From positions 992,001-1,056,000 of the forward strand of contig NZ_BMPF01000001.1 of assembly GCF_014647455.2 (NCBI RefSeq): 64,000 bases of DNA, written 5' to 3'. Shown here one piece after another: positions 1-6,963 of the stretch. This DNA comes from Halarchaeum grantii (lineage in GTDB: Archaea > Halobacteriota > Halobacteria > Halobacteriales > Halobacteriaceae). The notes beneath the pieces were generated by a model. That model had not been told where the DNA came from, ran no database searches, and was given only the letters and a program-made list of their open reading frames with translations. Each line of letters begins with the position of its first letter. Positions within the stretch are counted from its first letter, which is position 1. Both the position numbers and the translations under genes were made by a program.

Positions 1-316
1 ATATCAACCCATCTGGATGATTAGCATCTGGCCCTTCCTCTTGTGTGGCATACAGGCCGTCACTTTCAATCACTGCCCCAATTTCATCCTCCGAATTATT
101 CATGCCGTCGTATGCATCTTCATACAGGCCGAGGGCATATTCTGTGCGGTCCTCTGTATCCTCAACATACTTGGGATTGCACTTACTGCGGGTGGTTTCT
201 GTCGGCGTTTCGGTAGGCGTGGAGGTTGGTTGTTGATTGGCTTCGGAACTATTTCCTGTGCAACCAGCAAGGAGAAATACAGAGCCGACGACAAACGAGC
301 GACGTGATATGTCCAT
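1..316 (-). CDS. Tat-exported lipoprotein, C-terminally truncated by window edge
   Basis: Reading on the minus strand from ATG at 316, the frame is open to base 1 (105 codons), so the gene continues outside the window. The N-terminus starts MDISRRSF, a twin-arginine motif, followed by a short hydrophobic stretch and the lipobox LAGC (Cys about residue 19). After that comes a Thr/Pro/Glu-rich linker with TPTE-type repeats, typical of haloarchaeal surface lipoproteins. It should be exported folded by Tat and lipid-anchored on the outside of the cell. The mature domain is acidic and I do not recognise it. Open frames on the plus strand over the same bases are shadows. Confidence 0.8.
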   Translation of the reverse strand, partial: MDISRRSFVVGSVFLLAGCTGNSSEANQQPTSTPTETPTETTRSKCNPKYVEDTEDRTEYALGLYEDAYDGMNNSEDEIGAVIESDGLYATQEEGPDANHPDGLI

Positions 317-1095
317 ATATTAGCCGTGTAATTGCTAGATGTTAACATTTTGGAAGTCGGTAGGCAATATATTGACGGACACTTCCGAATAGTTGGGCGG
401 CAGATAGTCAGAAAATAATAATTTTTTCTGACGGTATTGGGGGGCGGTGTATATATGTCGAAAGAAATCCGAGCACACTGCGAGCGGTGATGCACCCCCT
501 GCCAGATACGCACGAGCGGCCCCCGAACGCTAATCTCCACGGCCCCCGCTGTGGGGGTGAGAATGGGTATCCGTATAGACTCGTTCGGCCCCGAGGAGAT
601 TCTTGCCGCTTCTGACGCCCCGAGCCGACGGACCAATAACTGACAATTATGTATGTCCCACAGTTATTTTCTGGAGTTGCTCACAGGCGCGCAGAGCGAT
701 TTCTTGAGTAGACGAGAGGGAAACATCCAGCCAATACTGAAGCCGCTCAGAAGCGCGCACATCGCTTTTGAGAGCAAGCCAAATCTCGACAGATATGGAA
801 TCCGCTCAGACGAACGTGTCGGCCGCTCAAGCGCGTTCGGTGTCACGCCAGTGGATGGGCCGTGGAGTCGCTTCGAGCGGCGTAGGCGGGCGCGCACACG
901 CGCACACCGGCAACGTTCGTAGTATCACAGCAAGGCAACGAACGTGGAGTAGTATTACTCTGCTGTATATTACCGCGCACGTAAGAAGTGATACGGGCGT
1001 GTCACGGCCCATACCGCCCGCTATCAACCGCGAGAGGCGAAATCATCTTTCGCTAATTCCTTCTACGCTTACATATCCGCGACGGGCGGGTATGC

Positions 1096-1116
1096 GGGTG
1101 AGTGTCACACTCCCGT
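1096..1116. repeat. Inverted repeat GAGTGT-C-ACACTC with flanking extension
   Basis: GAGTGT (1100-1105) and ACACTC (1107-1112) are perfect inverted arms around one base. The flanking CGGG and CCCG extend the stem with one bulged T. It may be a protein-binding site or a hairpin; no gene abuts it directly. Confidence 0.4.
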
Positions 1117-1223
1117 CCCCCTCACGGCGGCTCGCGGTCCCCACGGCCCGCCTCAGTCTGCTGGCCGTCCCCCTATAGGCCGACGTGTCACTGAATCGGA
1201 CGGCCCCCCACCCGCGTGCCCAC

Positions 1224-1280
1224 CCTAATCCCGATTTTGGCTTCTCACGGCCTTTGCGGGGCCTAATCCCGATTTTTGGC
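1224..1280. repeat. Two direct repeats of CCTAATCCCGATTTTGGC
   Basis: Copies lie at 1224-1241 and 1262-1280, 38 bp apart; the second has one extra T. Such near-perfect 18-bp direct repeats in non-coding DNA suggest iteron-like binding sites or a small duplication. Confidence 0.5.
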
Positions 1281-1320
1281 GGCCATCTCACGCGCGCCCG
1301 CGCAAGACACGGCCGTTCCA

Positions 1321-1350
1321 GTTATTAATTCGGTACGGAGAGTTATTAAC
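1321..1350. promoter_or_regulatory. Paired palindromic boxes GTTATTAA, 21 bp apart
   Basis: GTTATTAAT (1321-1329) and GTTATTAAC (1342-1350) repeat with a period of 21 bp, two helical turns, so both would present on one DNA face. The second is a perfect palindrome (GTTA-T-TAAC). They lie upstream of the four-gene cassette starting at 1511 and could be operator or origin sites; the function is inferred. Confidence 0.4.
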
Positions 1351-1510
1351 AGCCTGCGGACACACATCTACCCCCATCTGACCTTTCACCGAGATACGGA
1401 CCAAATCGGCCGAGACTGGCGGGAGAACGCGCCTACCTCCGAAGTACGCCAGTATGGGGCCGCGTCCAACGAACGTAGGACACTCGTCAGTACGGTAGTA
1501 ATGAGAGCAA

Positions 1511-1699
1511 ATGACTGACGACGGACCCGAACCACGCGACAGGTGGCTTAGGATTAATTCCAAGGACAGAGAGGCTATCAAGAAAGTGAAAAGTGAACAC
1601 TTCAATGGGGAAGTCCCACTCGGTTTTGCCGCTCGGTATGCCTGTGAGCAACTGGCGGAGGACGACAGTGAGGGCGACAGTGGAGGTGTCCATCTATGA
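1511..1699 (+). CDS. Small protein, first gene of coupled cassette
   Basis: 62 residues with a Lys/Asp/Arg-rich N-terminal half and an acidic C-terminal end. No family recognised. The segment from about residue 12 to 50 (RWLRINSKDREAIKKVK and following) is compatible with a small helical, perhaps nucleic-acid-binding, fold. Its stop overlaps the ATG of the next gene (ATGA at 1696-1699), which argues that it is translated. No clear Shine-Dalgarno precedes the start, so its message may be near-leaderless or the start could differ. Base composition is less GC-rich than the housekeeping genes further right. Confidence 0.55.
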   Translation: MTDDGPEPRDRWLRINSKDREAIKKVKSEHFNGEVPLGFAARYACEQLAEDDSEGDSGGVHL

Positions 1700-1791
1700 A
1701 CGACCGACTCGGCTACAGTGACAAGGACGACCCCACGGGCGACGGGGGGAGTTCTGTCAAATACCTTATCAATCTGGAGGATAACGAATGA
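1696..1791 (+). CDS. 31-aa microprotein in coupled cassette
   Basis: This ORF is very short. It starts at ATG 1696 inside the previous stop (ATGA) and ends at TGA 1789-1791 overlapping the next ATG (1788). A strong Shine-Dalgarno-like GGAGG lies at 1682-1686, and another (1776-1780), inside this ORF, serves the next gene. The peptide begins MNDRLGYSDKDD and ends in a short hydrophobic stretch followed by an acidic tail. No family recognised. The exact start/stop chaining is the evidence for reality; it could also be only a translational coupling leader. Confidence 0.5.
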   Translation: MNDRLGYSDKDDPTGDGGSSVKYLINLEDNE

Positions 1792-2054
1792 GCGAACTGG
1801 AGGTGGTGGATACGGCCGTGTCGCCCCTCTCGCGCGTGGAGTTCAACCCCGACGGCCGTGTTAACTACGAAAACGGGCGGCTCACGGCCGCGTATCCGTC
1901 GAACGCGGATACCACAGAGTTTGTAATTGCCGTGTTTCGGTACGCCGACAGTAACACGGTCGAACTCCCCGAGGGCGCGGTGGTCTTAGACGTGGGTGAG
2001 GGCGTGGTTGTCACCGCCGTCCCGTCTGACGCTTACGGGGTGAGCGACCAGTGA
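1788..2054 (+). CDS. Small hypothetical protein, third gene of cassette
   Basis: 88 residues, acidic, predicted mostly beta from its alternating hydrophobic pattern (for example EFVIAVFRYADSNTV, and a Val-rich C-terminal part). GGAGG sits 7 nt before the ATG. The stop overlaps the GTG start of the next gene (GTGA, 2051-2054). No signal peptide or TM segment. No family recognised; the cassette resembles small gene strings of haloarchaeal plasmids and proviruses (general knowledge, not searched). Confidence 0.65.
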   Translation: MSELEVVDTAVSPLSRVEFNPDGRVNYENGRLTAAYPSNADTTEFVIAVFRYADSNTVELPEGAVVLDVGEGVVVTAVPSDAYGVSDQ

Positions 2055-2764
2055 CAGTTGACCTACACCCTACCACGGTTGAGGCGGCCCGTGACCGTGG
2101 TGGCGACAAGGACCCCGACCGTCCAGAGGGTATCACTGAGGCGCTTGAGACGGAACAACTCGGCTACGGTGAGGGTGAGCCACTGGTTGGGGAGTCGTAC
2201 CAAGACTACCCCTCTCGGGAGGAACTGAGCAACCCCGCTCGTGGCGAGTTTCTTCGGGACCTACTGGCACACCCGTGTGTCGGTGGTCTGGATGATGCGG
2301 TGGCGGAACTCACTGGAGCGGGCGACAATCCCACCCTCCATAAGTGGCTCAGTACGGTGGAGGCGGCCACTGAGGCGCACAGTCTCGACGTGGATACCCT
2401 CACGGCCAAGGGTGAGGACGAGCGGGGCCAAGGGGGTACGGACACCCTCACGTCCGTCCTTGGGTACGAGCCGCCCGAGGACTTGGTAACTCGTAACAAC
2501 CCTGTGTTGATAGCCGAACTCTACGGGATTGGCCTGTCCGTTGCGGAAGTGGCGGACACCCTTGGCGAGAGGGTGGAGGGTCACCTTCCCGAGGGCCACG
2601 TTCGTGACACCCTCAAGACCGTGGGGCTACTCGAAGGGCGTACCCGTGAGGAACAGCGGGAAGCCTTCGAGGACAACGACTCTCGGCTTGGCGGTACTAC
2701 GATAGACAACACGGGTAGCGGTCAGTCGAAGGGACTGACTGTGAACGCCGAAGACTTCGCTTAG
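2051..2764 (+). CDS. Acidic protein with HTH-like segment, last gene of cassette
   Basis: 237 residues starting at GTG 2051, whose TG is shared with the previous stop. The N-terminal 130 residues are acidic and low in recognisable motifs. Residues about 152-195 (VLIAELYGIGLSVAEVADTL and on to VRDTLKTVGLLEG) resemble the homeodomain-like HTH used by haloarchaeal mobile-element proteins: a helix, an LSVAEVA turn helix and a putative recognition helix. A DNA-binding role for the cassette product is therefore plausible but unproven. The C-terminal tail is disordered (Asn/Thr/Gly/Ser). No terminator hairpin is obvious after the stop. Confidence 0.7.
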   Translation: MTVDLHPTTVEAARDRGGDKDPDRPEGITEALETEQLGYGEGEPLVGESYQDYPSREELSNPARGEFLRDLLAHPCVGGLDDAVAELTGAGDNPTLHKWLSTVEAATEAHSLDVDTLTAKGEDERGQGGTDTLTSVLGYEPPEDLVTRNNPVLIAELYGIGLSVAEVADTLGERVEGHLPEGHVRDTLKTVGLLEGRTREEQREAFEDNDSRLGGTTIDNTGSGQSKGLTVNAEDFA

Positions 2765-3108
2765 GGCCGCCTCACCACCCTCTACGTCTCTTTTTACGTT
2801 ATTTTAACAAGGGGTAGCCGTGGCTATAGCAGTGGCTCACTGTTATTGAGTACCAAGAAAAAACGGCGGAAAAGAGGAAGATGTCCGCAAACCGACAACG
2901 ATTATCCCAGTCCTTTCGGTGGTGGTTGACTGGCTGACAGGCAACCACCGTTGTGGTCATCGGGGCGGCCGACTTATCTCCGCCCCTCCCGTGTTAACCG
3001 TACTGACGAATGCGTAGGACAGTTGTAGGACGACTTAGGCGCGTATTCGTACTGCGGATAGCGAGGGAGGCCCCGCCGACCGCTCCCGACACGCGGGGCG
3101 GTGTGGTA
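2765..3108. other. Intergenic stretch without a gene
   Basis: About 340 bp between the cassette and the two-TM gene. No ORF of coding character and no strong inverted repeat. It has A-rich segments near 2859-2877. Confidence 0.5.
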
Positions 3109-3120
3109 ACTTATTTCATA
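3109..3120 (+). promoter_or_regulatory. TATA-like box for the 3140 gene
   Basis: ACTTATTTCATA lies 20-31 nt before ATG 3140, the position expected for a haloarchaeal near-leaderless promoter. Assigned by spacing and base composition only. Confidence 0.4.
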
Positions 3121-3139
3121 CTCTGACTTATTCTACTGT

Positions 3140-3448
3140 ATGATGCCAAATACGAAACAGGATTTACACAATTTGTGGGCCGATACTCCAATGACTGAGG
3201 ACGATTCAATCGTCAAGCAACACGTTAAGAATTTTATGATATATGCGGTCGGAATCGGGCTACTCACGGGCATTGTGAACGTGATATTAGGGGCGGCTCT
3301 TGGGGTGATTGGCGCGATAATCGCCCTCCCGCTCAATCTCTTTGTAGCCTACAAGGTAGTGACAAAGATGTTCACGGAGGTGGATAATCTGGTTGTCCGA
3401 CGTATCCGACGGCGGGAGGGCAACCTTGCTCAGAATCTGAGTGAGTAA
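3140..3448 (+). CDS. Small two-TM membrane protein
   Basis: 102 residues; ATGs at 3140 and 3143 are both possible starts, the first giving MM. An N-terminal soluble part of about 30 residues (acidic around TEDDSIVKQ) is followed by two hydrophobic segments at roughly residues 33-53 and 56-74 (rich in Gly/Ile/Leu), then a basic region with RRIRRRE. It is probably an inner-membrane protein with a cytosolic basic tail. No family recognised. It lies in the AT-richer island next to the tfb remnant, and no partner gene adjoins it. Confidence 0.6.
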   Translation: MMPNTKQDLHNLWADTPMTEDDSIVKQHVKNFMIYAVGIGLLTGIVNVILGAALGVIGAIIALPLNLFVAYKVVTKMFTEVDNLVVRRIRRREGNLAQNLSE

Positions 3449-3495
3449 CTGATTTTTGAGGCTCAGACACGGATAGCGGCCGACCAAACATTTTT

Positions 3496-3511
3496 ATCTA
3501 GAGAACTAGAT
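3496..3511. promoter_or_regulatory. Perfect palindrome ATCTAG-AGAA-CTAGAT overlapping a TATA-like box
   Basis: Six-base perfect inverted arms with a 4-nt spacer. Each arm contains CTAG. A T-rich TATA-like run (3490-3496) directly precedes it on plus, so it looks like an operator over a promoter. No convincing downstream gene follows on plus; transcription from here would run antisense into the tfb remnant. Confidence 0.4.
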
Positions 3512-3627
3512 TTAGTAAATGCAAAGTCCATGACGGCGCGCCCCCACGGTCGAACTGTGAACGGGTACACTCCGAGGCAATCGGTTAGCGGAGAAAACCA
3601 CCAGACTGCGCGGGGATACATGGTAAA

Positions 3628-3828
3628 TCAGCGGACACAGATTGATGTGATAAGCGGCGCGCCGGTCCGCTCGCGGTTGGTGTCGTCGTCGGCGAAGGAG
3701 CGCCACTCGGGGCCGCGGTCGAGGCGGTCGGTGTCGACGACGAGGCCGCATTCGCTGCAGACGGTCTCGTGGTTGTCGTGTTCGAGGCTGCCGGTGCATT
3801 CGGGGCAGGACGTCGTTGCCTGACTCAT
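3628..3828 (-). pseudogene. tfb: Truncated transcription factor B (N-terminal zinc ribbon only)
   Basis: 66 codons from ATG 3828. Residues 8-27 form a CPEC...CSEC zinc ribbon (Cys 8, 11, 24, 27), followed by GLVVDTDRLDRGPEWRSF and a TGAPL segment, the B-reader/linker signature of archaeal TFB. A full TFB has about 300-330 residues with two cyclin-like repeats; here the homology stops after GAPL and six unrelated residues lead to TGA. The break near 3651 coincides with the change to AT-richer DNA. A TATA-like box is intact upstream, so the fragment could still be transcribed. A functional zinc-ribbon mini-TFB is possible but less likely than a remnant. Confidence 0.75.
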
Positions 3829-3852
3829 ACTTCTCACTTGGCGCCGAACGCC

Positions 3853-3860
3853 TACTTAAG
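3853..3860 (-). promoter_or_regulatory. TATA-like box of the tfb fragment
   Basis: On the minus strand CTTAAGTA lies 25-32 nt before ATG 3828, the canonical archaeal spacing. It suggests the truncated tfb kept its promoter. Confidence 0.45.
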
Positions 3861-4000
3861 TGAAGGACGATTGGTGGGTGGCGGCGCGGTTTCGACGCGC
3901 GAAGCGTACCGGTCACCGGTACGTTCGGTTTCGGGCGTGTCGCGGCCTGCACCGTCGGTCGAGCGGTGTGTTCATGTAGGTCGACCGACGAGAGGGTGTA

Positions 4001-4522
4001 ATGGGTCTCTCGGAGATCGCGGCGGGACTGACGGTGACGACGCGTCAGGAAGAGCGAGGGGTCGCGACCGTCGATGCGACGGACGTGCCGCTCGCGGAGC
4101 GTCTCGCGCCGTACGCCGACGAGTTGCCGTGTCCGGTCGAGCCGGCGGCGGCGCTCCTCGACGCCTACGGCACGGGGACGAGCGTCGGCGTGGCGGCGAG
4201 CGCGGCGGGGCTGGCGCCGACGATGGGCGCGAAGGTGCTCCACCGCCTCGGCGTCGCGGGCGTGACGCCGCTCTCGCCGCTCGCGCGTGAGGTGGTTCGG
4301 GACTGGCTCGACGGGGAGCTGTCGCGGCGCGAGGCGGTGACGCTCTCGGGCGCGAGCGCCGCGGAGTTCTCGCTCGGCGCGTACTGCGAGACGCACGCCC
4401 CCATCGCGGGCGCGGCGGAGATCGTCACGGCGGCGCGCGAGCCGGACGGGTCGCGCTCGCTCGCGCGACGGGAGCGGGACGCGTTCGCGGAGACGTTCGA
4501 CGCGCCCGCCGAGCTACGATAG
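4001..4522 (+). CDS. Haloarchaeal protein with HTH-like segments
   Basis: 173 residues. After an N-terminal stretch of about 50 residues, two helix-turn-helix-like segments can be seen: about 57-85 (GTSVGVAASAAGLAPTMGAK, then VLHRLGV) and about 103-130 (GELSRREAVTLSGASAAEFS). No metal site or TM segment. The architecture suggests a DNA-binding regulator, but I do not recognise a named family. It converges on the ParA-like gene, overlapping it by 9 nt (4514-4522), and both end in TAG. Codon use is typical of the GC-rich chromosome, unlike the region to its left. Confidence 0.7.
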   Translation: MGLSEIAAGLTVTTRQEERGVATVDATDVPLAERLAPYADELPCPVEPAAALLDAYGTGTSVGVAASAAGLAPTMGAKVLHRLGVAGVTPLSPLAREVVRDWLDGELSRREAVTLSGASAAEFSLGAYCETHAPIAGAAEIVTAAREPDGSRSLARRERDAFAETFDAPAELR

Positions 4523-5266
4523 GCGGCGTCGGAGGCCGGCGAGGAAGCCGGGCGCGGCGTCGTCGACGAGTTCGTCGACGGCGAACAGGGCACCGAGGAG
4601 CGACGCGACGGAGCGCGTGTAGTCGTCGGGGTCGGCGGGCGTGACGGCGGGCGCCTCGCTCTCGGACCCGAGTGCGGTCTCGGGGACGGCGACGTCCGCG
4701 TCCGGGAGGGCATCGGGGATCGCGCGGTTCGCGACGACGACGCTCGCCTCGACGCCGACGTCGGCGAAGCGGCCGCGTTCGCGCGCGAGCGCGTCGACAC
4801 CGCGGTCGTCGGCGACGGTGACGGCGACGACGCGATCGGCGGCGGTGGCGGCGCCGACGGCGGGGTTCGTGAGGAGCGGCGGTGTGTCGACGAGGACGTA
4901 GTCGTACCGCTCGGTGGCTTCCGCGAGGCGCTCGCCGACGCGCTCGCCGGCCTCGGGGGTCAGCGCCTCGGCGCTCCGGGTGAGGGACGCGTGCGCGGGG
5001 GCGAGGTCGAGCGCGCCGTCGCCGGGCGCGTCGAGGGTGTAGGCGGCGTCGGCGACGGCGACGCTCGGGTCGGTGAGGAGCGCGGTCGCGTCCGGGTCGA
5101 GGCGGGCGTCGACGTACGTGGAGAGGCCCTGCGTGGCGTGTGCGACGTCGAGGACGAGGACGTCTTCGCCGGCGGCGGCGAGGAGCGCGCCGGCTTCGAC
5201 GCAGAGGCGGGTGGCGCCGACGCCGCCGGCCGCGCCGACGACGGCGGCGGTCCGTGCTGTGGGCAT
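4514..5266 (-). CDS. ParA/MinD-like protein with degenerate P-loop
   Basis: 250 residues with the SIMIBI/ParA layout: an N-terminal glycine-rich loop GAAGGVGATR (11-20), a VLVLDVA switch-like strand (about 36-42) and a Walker B-like YVLVDTPP (about 125-132). In active ParA/MinD proteins the loop reads KGGVGKT; here both lysines are replaced by Ala (13 and 18). Nucleotide hydrolysis is therefore doubtful unless another residue substitutes. I recall related haloarchaeal proteins with a lysine-less GGxG loop, so this may be a family trait. No ParB or centromere-like repeats adjoin it. Its role (positioning, polysaccharide or regulatory scaffold) is unknown. Confidence 0.75.
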   Translation of the reverse strand: MPTARTAAVVGAAGGVGATRLCVEAGALLAAAGEDVLVLDVAHATQGLSTYVDARLDPDATALLTDPSVAVADAAYTLDAPGDGALDLAPAHASLTRSAEALTPEAGERVGERLAEATERYDYVLVDTPPLLTNPAVGAATAADRVVAVTVADDRGVDALARERGRFADVGVEASVVVANRAIPDALPDADVAVPETALGSESEAPAVTPADPDDYTRSVASLLGALFAVDELVDDAAPGFLAGLRRRLS

Positions 5267-5312
5267 GTCGCTGTCTGCGGCGGCGGCAAAGAAAAGGACG
5301 GCGGCCTAACCG

Positions 5313-6152
5313 CTACTGGTGGATGCCGTAGACGTCGCCGCTCCAGTCGCGCGCCGGGTGGTCGTAGACGGGGTGGTTCCGGTCGCGCTCGGTGAGCCGA
5401 GCGTGGTCGGCGGCGTCGAGCTCCCAGTCGAAGAGCTCGAAGTTCTGCCGGACGTGCTCGGGCGAGGAGGACTTCGGGAGGACGGCGACGTCGTCCTCGA
5501 TCGCCCACTTGAGGACGATCTGGGCGGGCGACTTGTCGTACTTCTCGGCGAGGTCCTGCACGACGTCGTCGCCGAAGACCTCGGTGCGCGCGAGCGGCGC
5601 GGCGGCCTCGAGTGCGACGTCCGTCTCGCGGCAGTACTCCACGAGGTCGTCGCGCTGGAACCACGGGTGGTACTCGATCTGGTTGACGGCGATGGGGACG
5701 TCGCTGACGTGCTGGGCGGCGCTGAGTTGGTAGGCGCTGAAGTTGGAGACGCCGACGTTCTTCACGAGGCCCTCCTCGTGGAGGTGAGCCATCGCGTCCA
5801 TCGTCTCGCGGATGGAGACGGCGGGGTTCGGCCAGTGGACGAGGTAGAGGTCGAGGTAGTCGGTGCCGAGTTTCTCGAGGGAGTCCTCGCAGGACTCGAT
5901 GAGCGAGTCGTAGGTGAGGTTCTTCGGGAGGACCTTGGAGGTGAGCCAGAGGTCGTCGCGCTCGTACTCGGCGAGGGCGTCGCCGATCTCGGCCTCGTTG
6001 TGGTAGCCTTCGGCGGTGTCGACGTGCGTGTAGCCGGCGTCGAGGCCGGCGCGCACGGCGTCCTTCACGGTGTCGCCGTCGATGTCCCATGTGCCGACGC
6101 CGACGAGGGGGAGTTCATCGCCGCTCTGCAGGGTGACAGTTGGTACGCTCAC
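5313..6152 (-). CDS. Aldo/keto reductase
   Basis: 279 residues, normal AKR length. The catalytic tetrad is visible: D45 and Y50 in HVDTAEGYHNE, K73 in LTSKVLPKN, H106 in LVHWPNP. The family motif GVSNFS (about 133-138), the EYHPW strand and the NADPH-binding LPKSSSPEHV segment near the C-terminus are all present. It should reduce aldehydes or 2,5-diketogluconate-type substrates with NADPH in a TIM barrel; the physiological substrate cannot be told. It lies 46 nt downstream of nothing obvious and 46 nt before the ParA-like gene on the same strand, so cotranscription is possible. Confidence 0.93.
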   Translation of the reverse strand: MSVPTVTLQSGDELPLVGVGTWDIDGDTVKDAVRAGLDAGYTHVDTAEGYHNEAEIGDALAEYERDDLWLTSKVLPKNLTYDSLIESCEDSLEKLGTDYLDLYLVHWPNPAVSIRETMDAMAHLHEEGLVKNVGVSNFSAYQLSAAQHVSDVPIAVNQIEYHPWFQRDDLVEYCRETDVALEAAAPLARTEVFGDDVVQDLAEKYDKSPAQIVLKWAIEDDVAVLPKSSSPEHVRQNFELFDWELDAADHARLTERDRNHPVYDHPARDWSGDVYGIHQ

Positions 6153-6200
6153 GTGCGGGAGGGCGTACGGGACGGCCTTAGTCGTTCGGCCGGCGGCAGG

Positions 6201-6617
6201 TTACTCGATCTTCGCGGCGATCTCGTCGAGGTCGTCGTCGCTGAGGTCGGGGCGGTCGCCGGCGACGGCGTGGACGGGCGCGCCGCCATCGCCCTCGAAG
6301 CGCGGGACGAGGTGGACGTGGACGTGCGGGACCTCCTGACCGGCGGCCTCGCCGTCGTTCACGCCGACGTTCAGGCCGTCCGCGTCGACGGCGGCCTCGA
6401 CGTCGGGGACGAGGTCGTGGACGAGGTCGAAGACGGCGCGCGAGTCGTCGGCGGAGAGGTCGTCGAGGCGCTCTGCGTGGGTGCGCGGGACGACGAGGGT
6501 GTGGCCGGGCGCGAGCGGGTTCGCGTCGAGGAACGCGAGCGCGCCGTCGCGCTCGGCGACGATGCGGCCGGGGATGTCGCCGTCGACGATGCTACAGAAG
6601 AGACAGTCGTCGCTCAT
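6201..6617 (-). CDS. HIT family protein
   Basis: 138 residues starting MSDDCLFC. The histidine triad HVHVHLVPR lies near residue 115, after the conserved GxNxG-like segment LNVGVNDGEAAGQ. The N-terminal CxxC (CLFC) is the zinc-binding half seen in many prokaryotic HIT hydrolases. The family hydrolyses nucleoside phosphoramidates, AMP-lysine or dinucleoside polyphosphates. I chose ATG 6617 because upstream in-frame codons are Arg-rich shadow sequence. It lies between the aldo/keto reductase and a small membrane protein gene, all on minus. Confidence 0.92.
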   Translation of the reverse strand: MSDDCLFCSIVDGDIPGRIVAERDGALAFLDANPLAPGHTLVVPRTHAERLDDLSADDSRAVFDLVHDLVPDVEAAVDADGLNVGVNDGEAAGQEVPHVHVHLVPRFEGDGGAPVHAVAGDRPDLSDDDLDEIAAKIE

Positions 6618-6646
6618 ACGCGCCCCGTGGGCGGGCGCGGCCTTAG

Positions 6647-6871
6647 TTATTCGGTGAGCGGGAGGAGGACGCCGAAGACGAACGGGCAGAGAACGATGCC
6701 GAGCGCGCCGATGGCTTCGGCGTCGGTGGCGACGGTGAACGCCCATCCGGGGAGCGTCGTCAGCGCGGAGCCGAGGTCGGCGAGGAGGAAGCCACCGACG
6801 ACGAGGCAGGCGGAGAGGAGCGTCGTGCGTTTCGTGAGCGTCGGGTAGTCGAGGTCACCGTAGCGGCCCAT
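6647..6871 (-). CDS. Small two-TM membrane protein
   Basis: 74 residues: MGRYGDLDYPTLTKRT, then a hydrophobic segment (about 17-36), a short loop, and a second one (about 48-71) ending at the C-terminus. The N-terminal GRYGDLDY-type segment looks conserved in haloarchaeal small membrane proteins (recall only). Function unknown. It is divergent from ileS, with 92 nt between the starts. Confidence 0.7.
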   Translation of the reverse strand: MGRYGDLDYPTLTKRTTLLSACLVVGGFLLADLGSALTTLPGWAFTVATDAEAIGALGIVLCPFVFGVLLPLTE

Positions 6872-6963
6872 ACTCCTGCGAGGGCGTTCGGCGACGGAAA
6901 GCGTTTCGCCGCGCCTCCGCTGAATCCGATTCTCCTTTCACCGAGGAGGGAGAGTGGTGAGTC

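Larger units (their letters stand above)
317..1510. other. 1.2-kb gene-poor AT-richer stretch
   Basis: No convincing protein gene. The open frames here (for example 653-922 and 768-1178 on plus) are Arg/Ser-rich and lack a believable ribosome-binding site or acidic haloarchaeal composition. The stretch does hold AT-rich segments near 417-430 and 449-461, a hairpin at 1096-1116, direct repeats at 1224-1280 and paired palindromic boxes at 1321-1350. It could be a control or replication region of an integrated element; that is inference. Confidence 0.5.

Noticed and set aside
768-1178. 136-aa ORF in the gene-poor island
   Set aside because: Basic, Ser/Arg/Thr-rich, no ribosome-binding site and overlaps repeats; not like haloarchaeal proteins.
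3530-3823. 97-aa ORF downstream of the CTAG palindrome
   Set aside because: It runs antisense through the conserved zinc-ribbon of tfb and has Ser/Arg-rich shadow composition.
5319-6848. Long plus-strand open frame over aldo/keto reductase, HIT and membrane-protein genes
   Set aside because: Its Val/Gly/Glu-repetitive product is typical of antisense reading of GC-rich haloarchaeal codons; the three minus-strand genes have family motifs.
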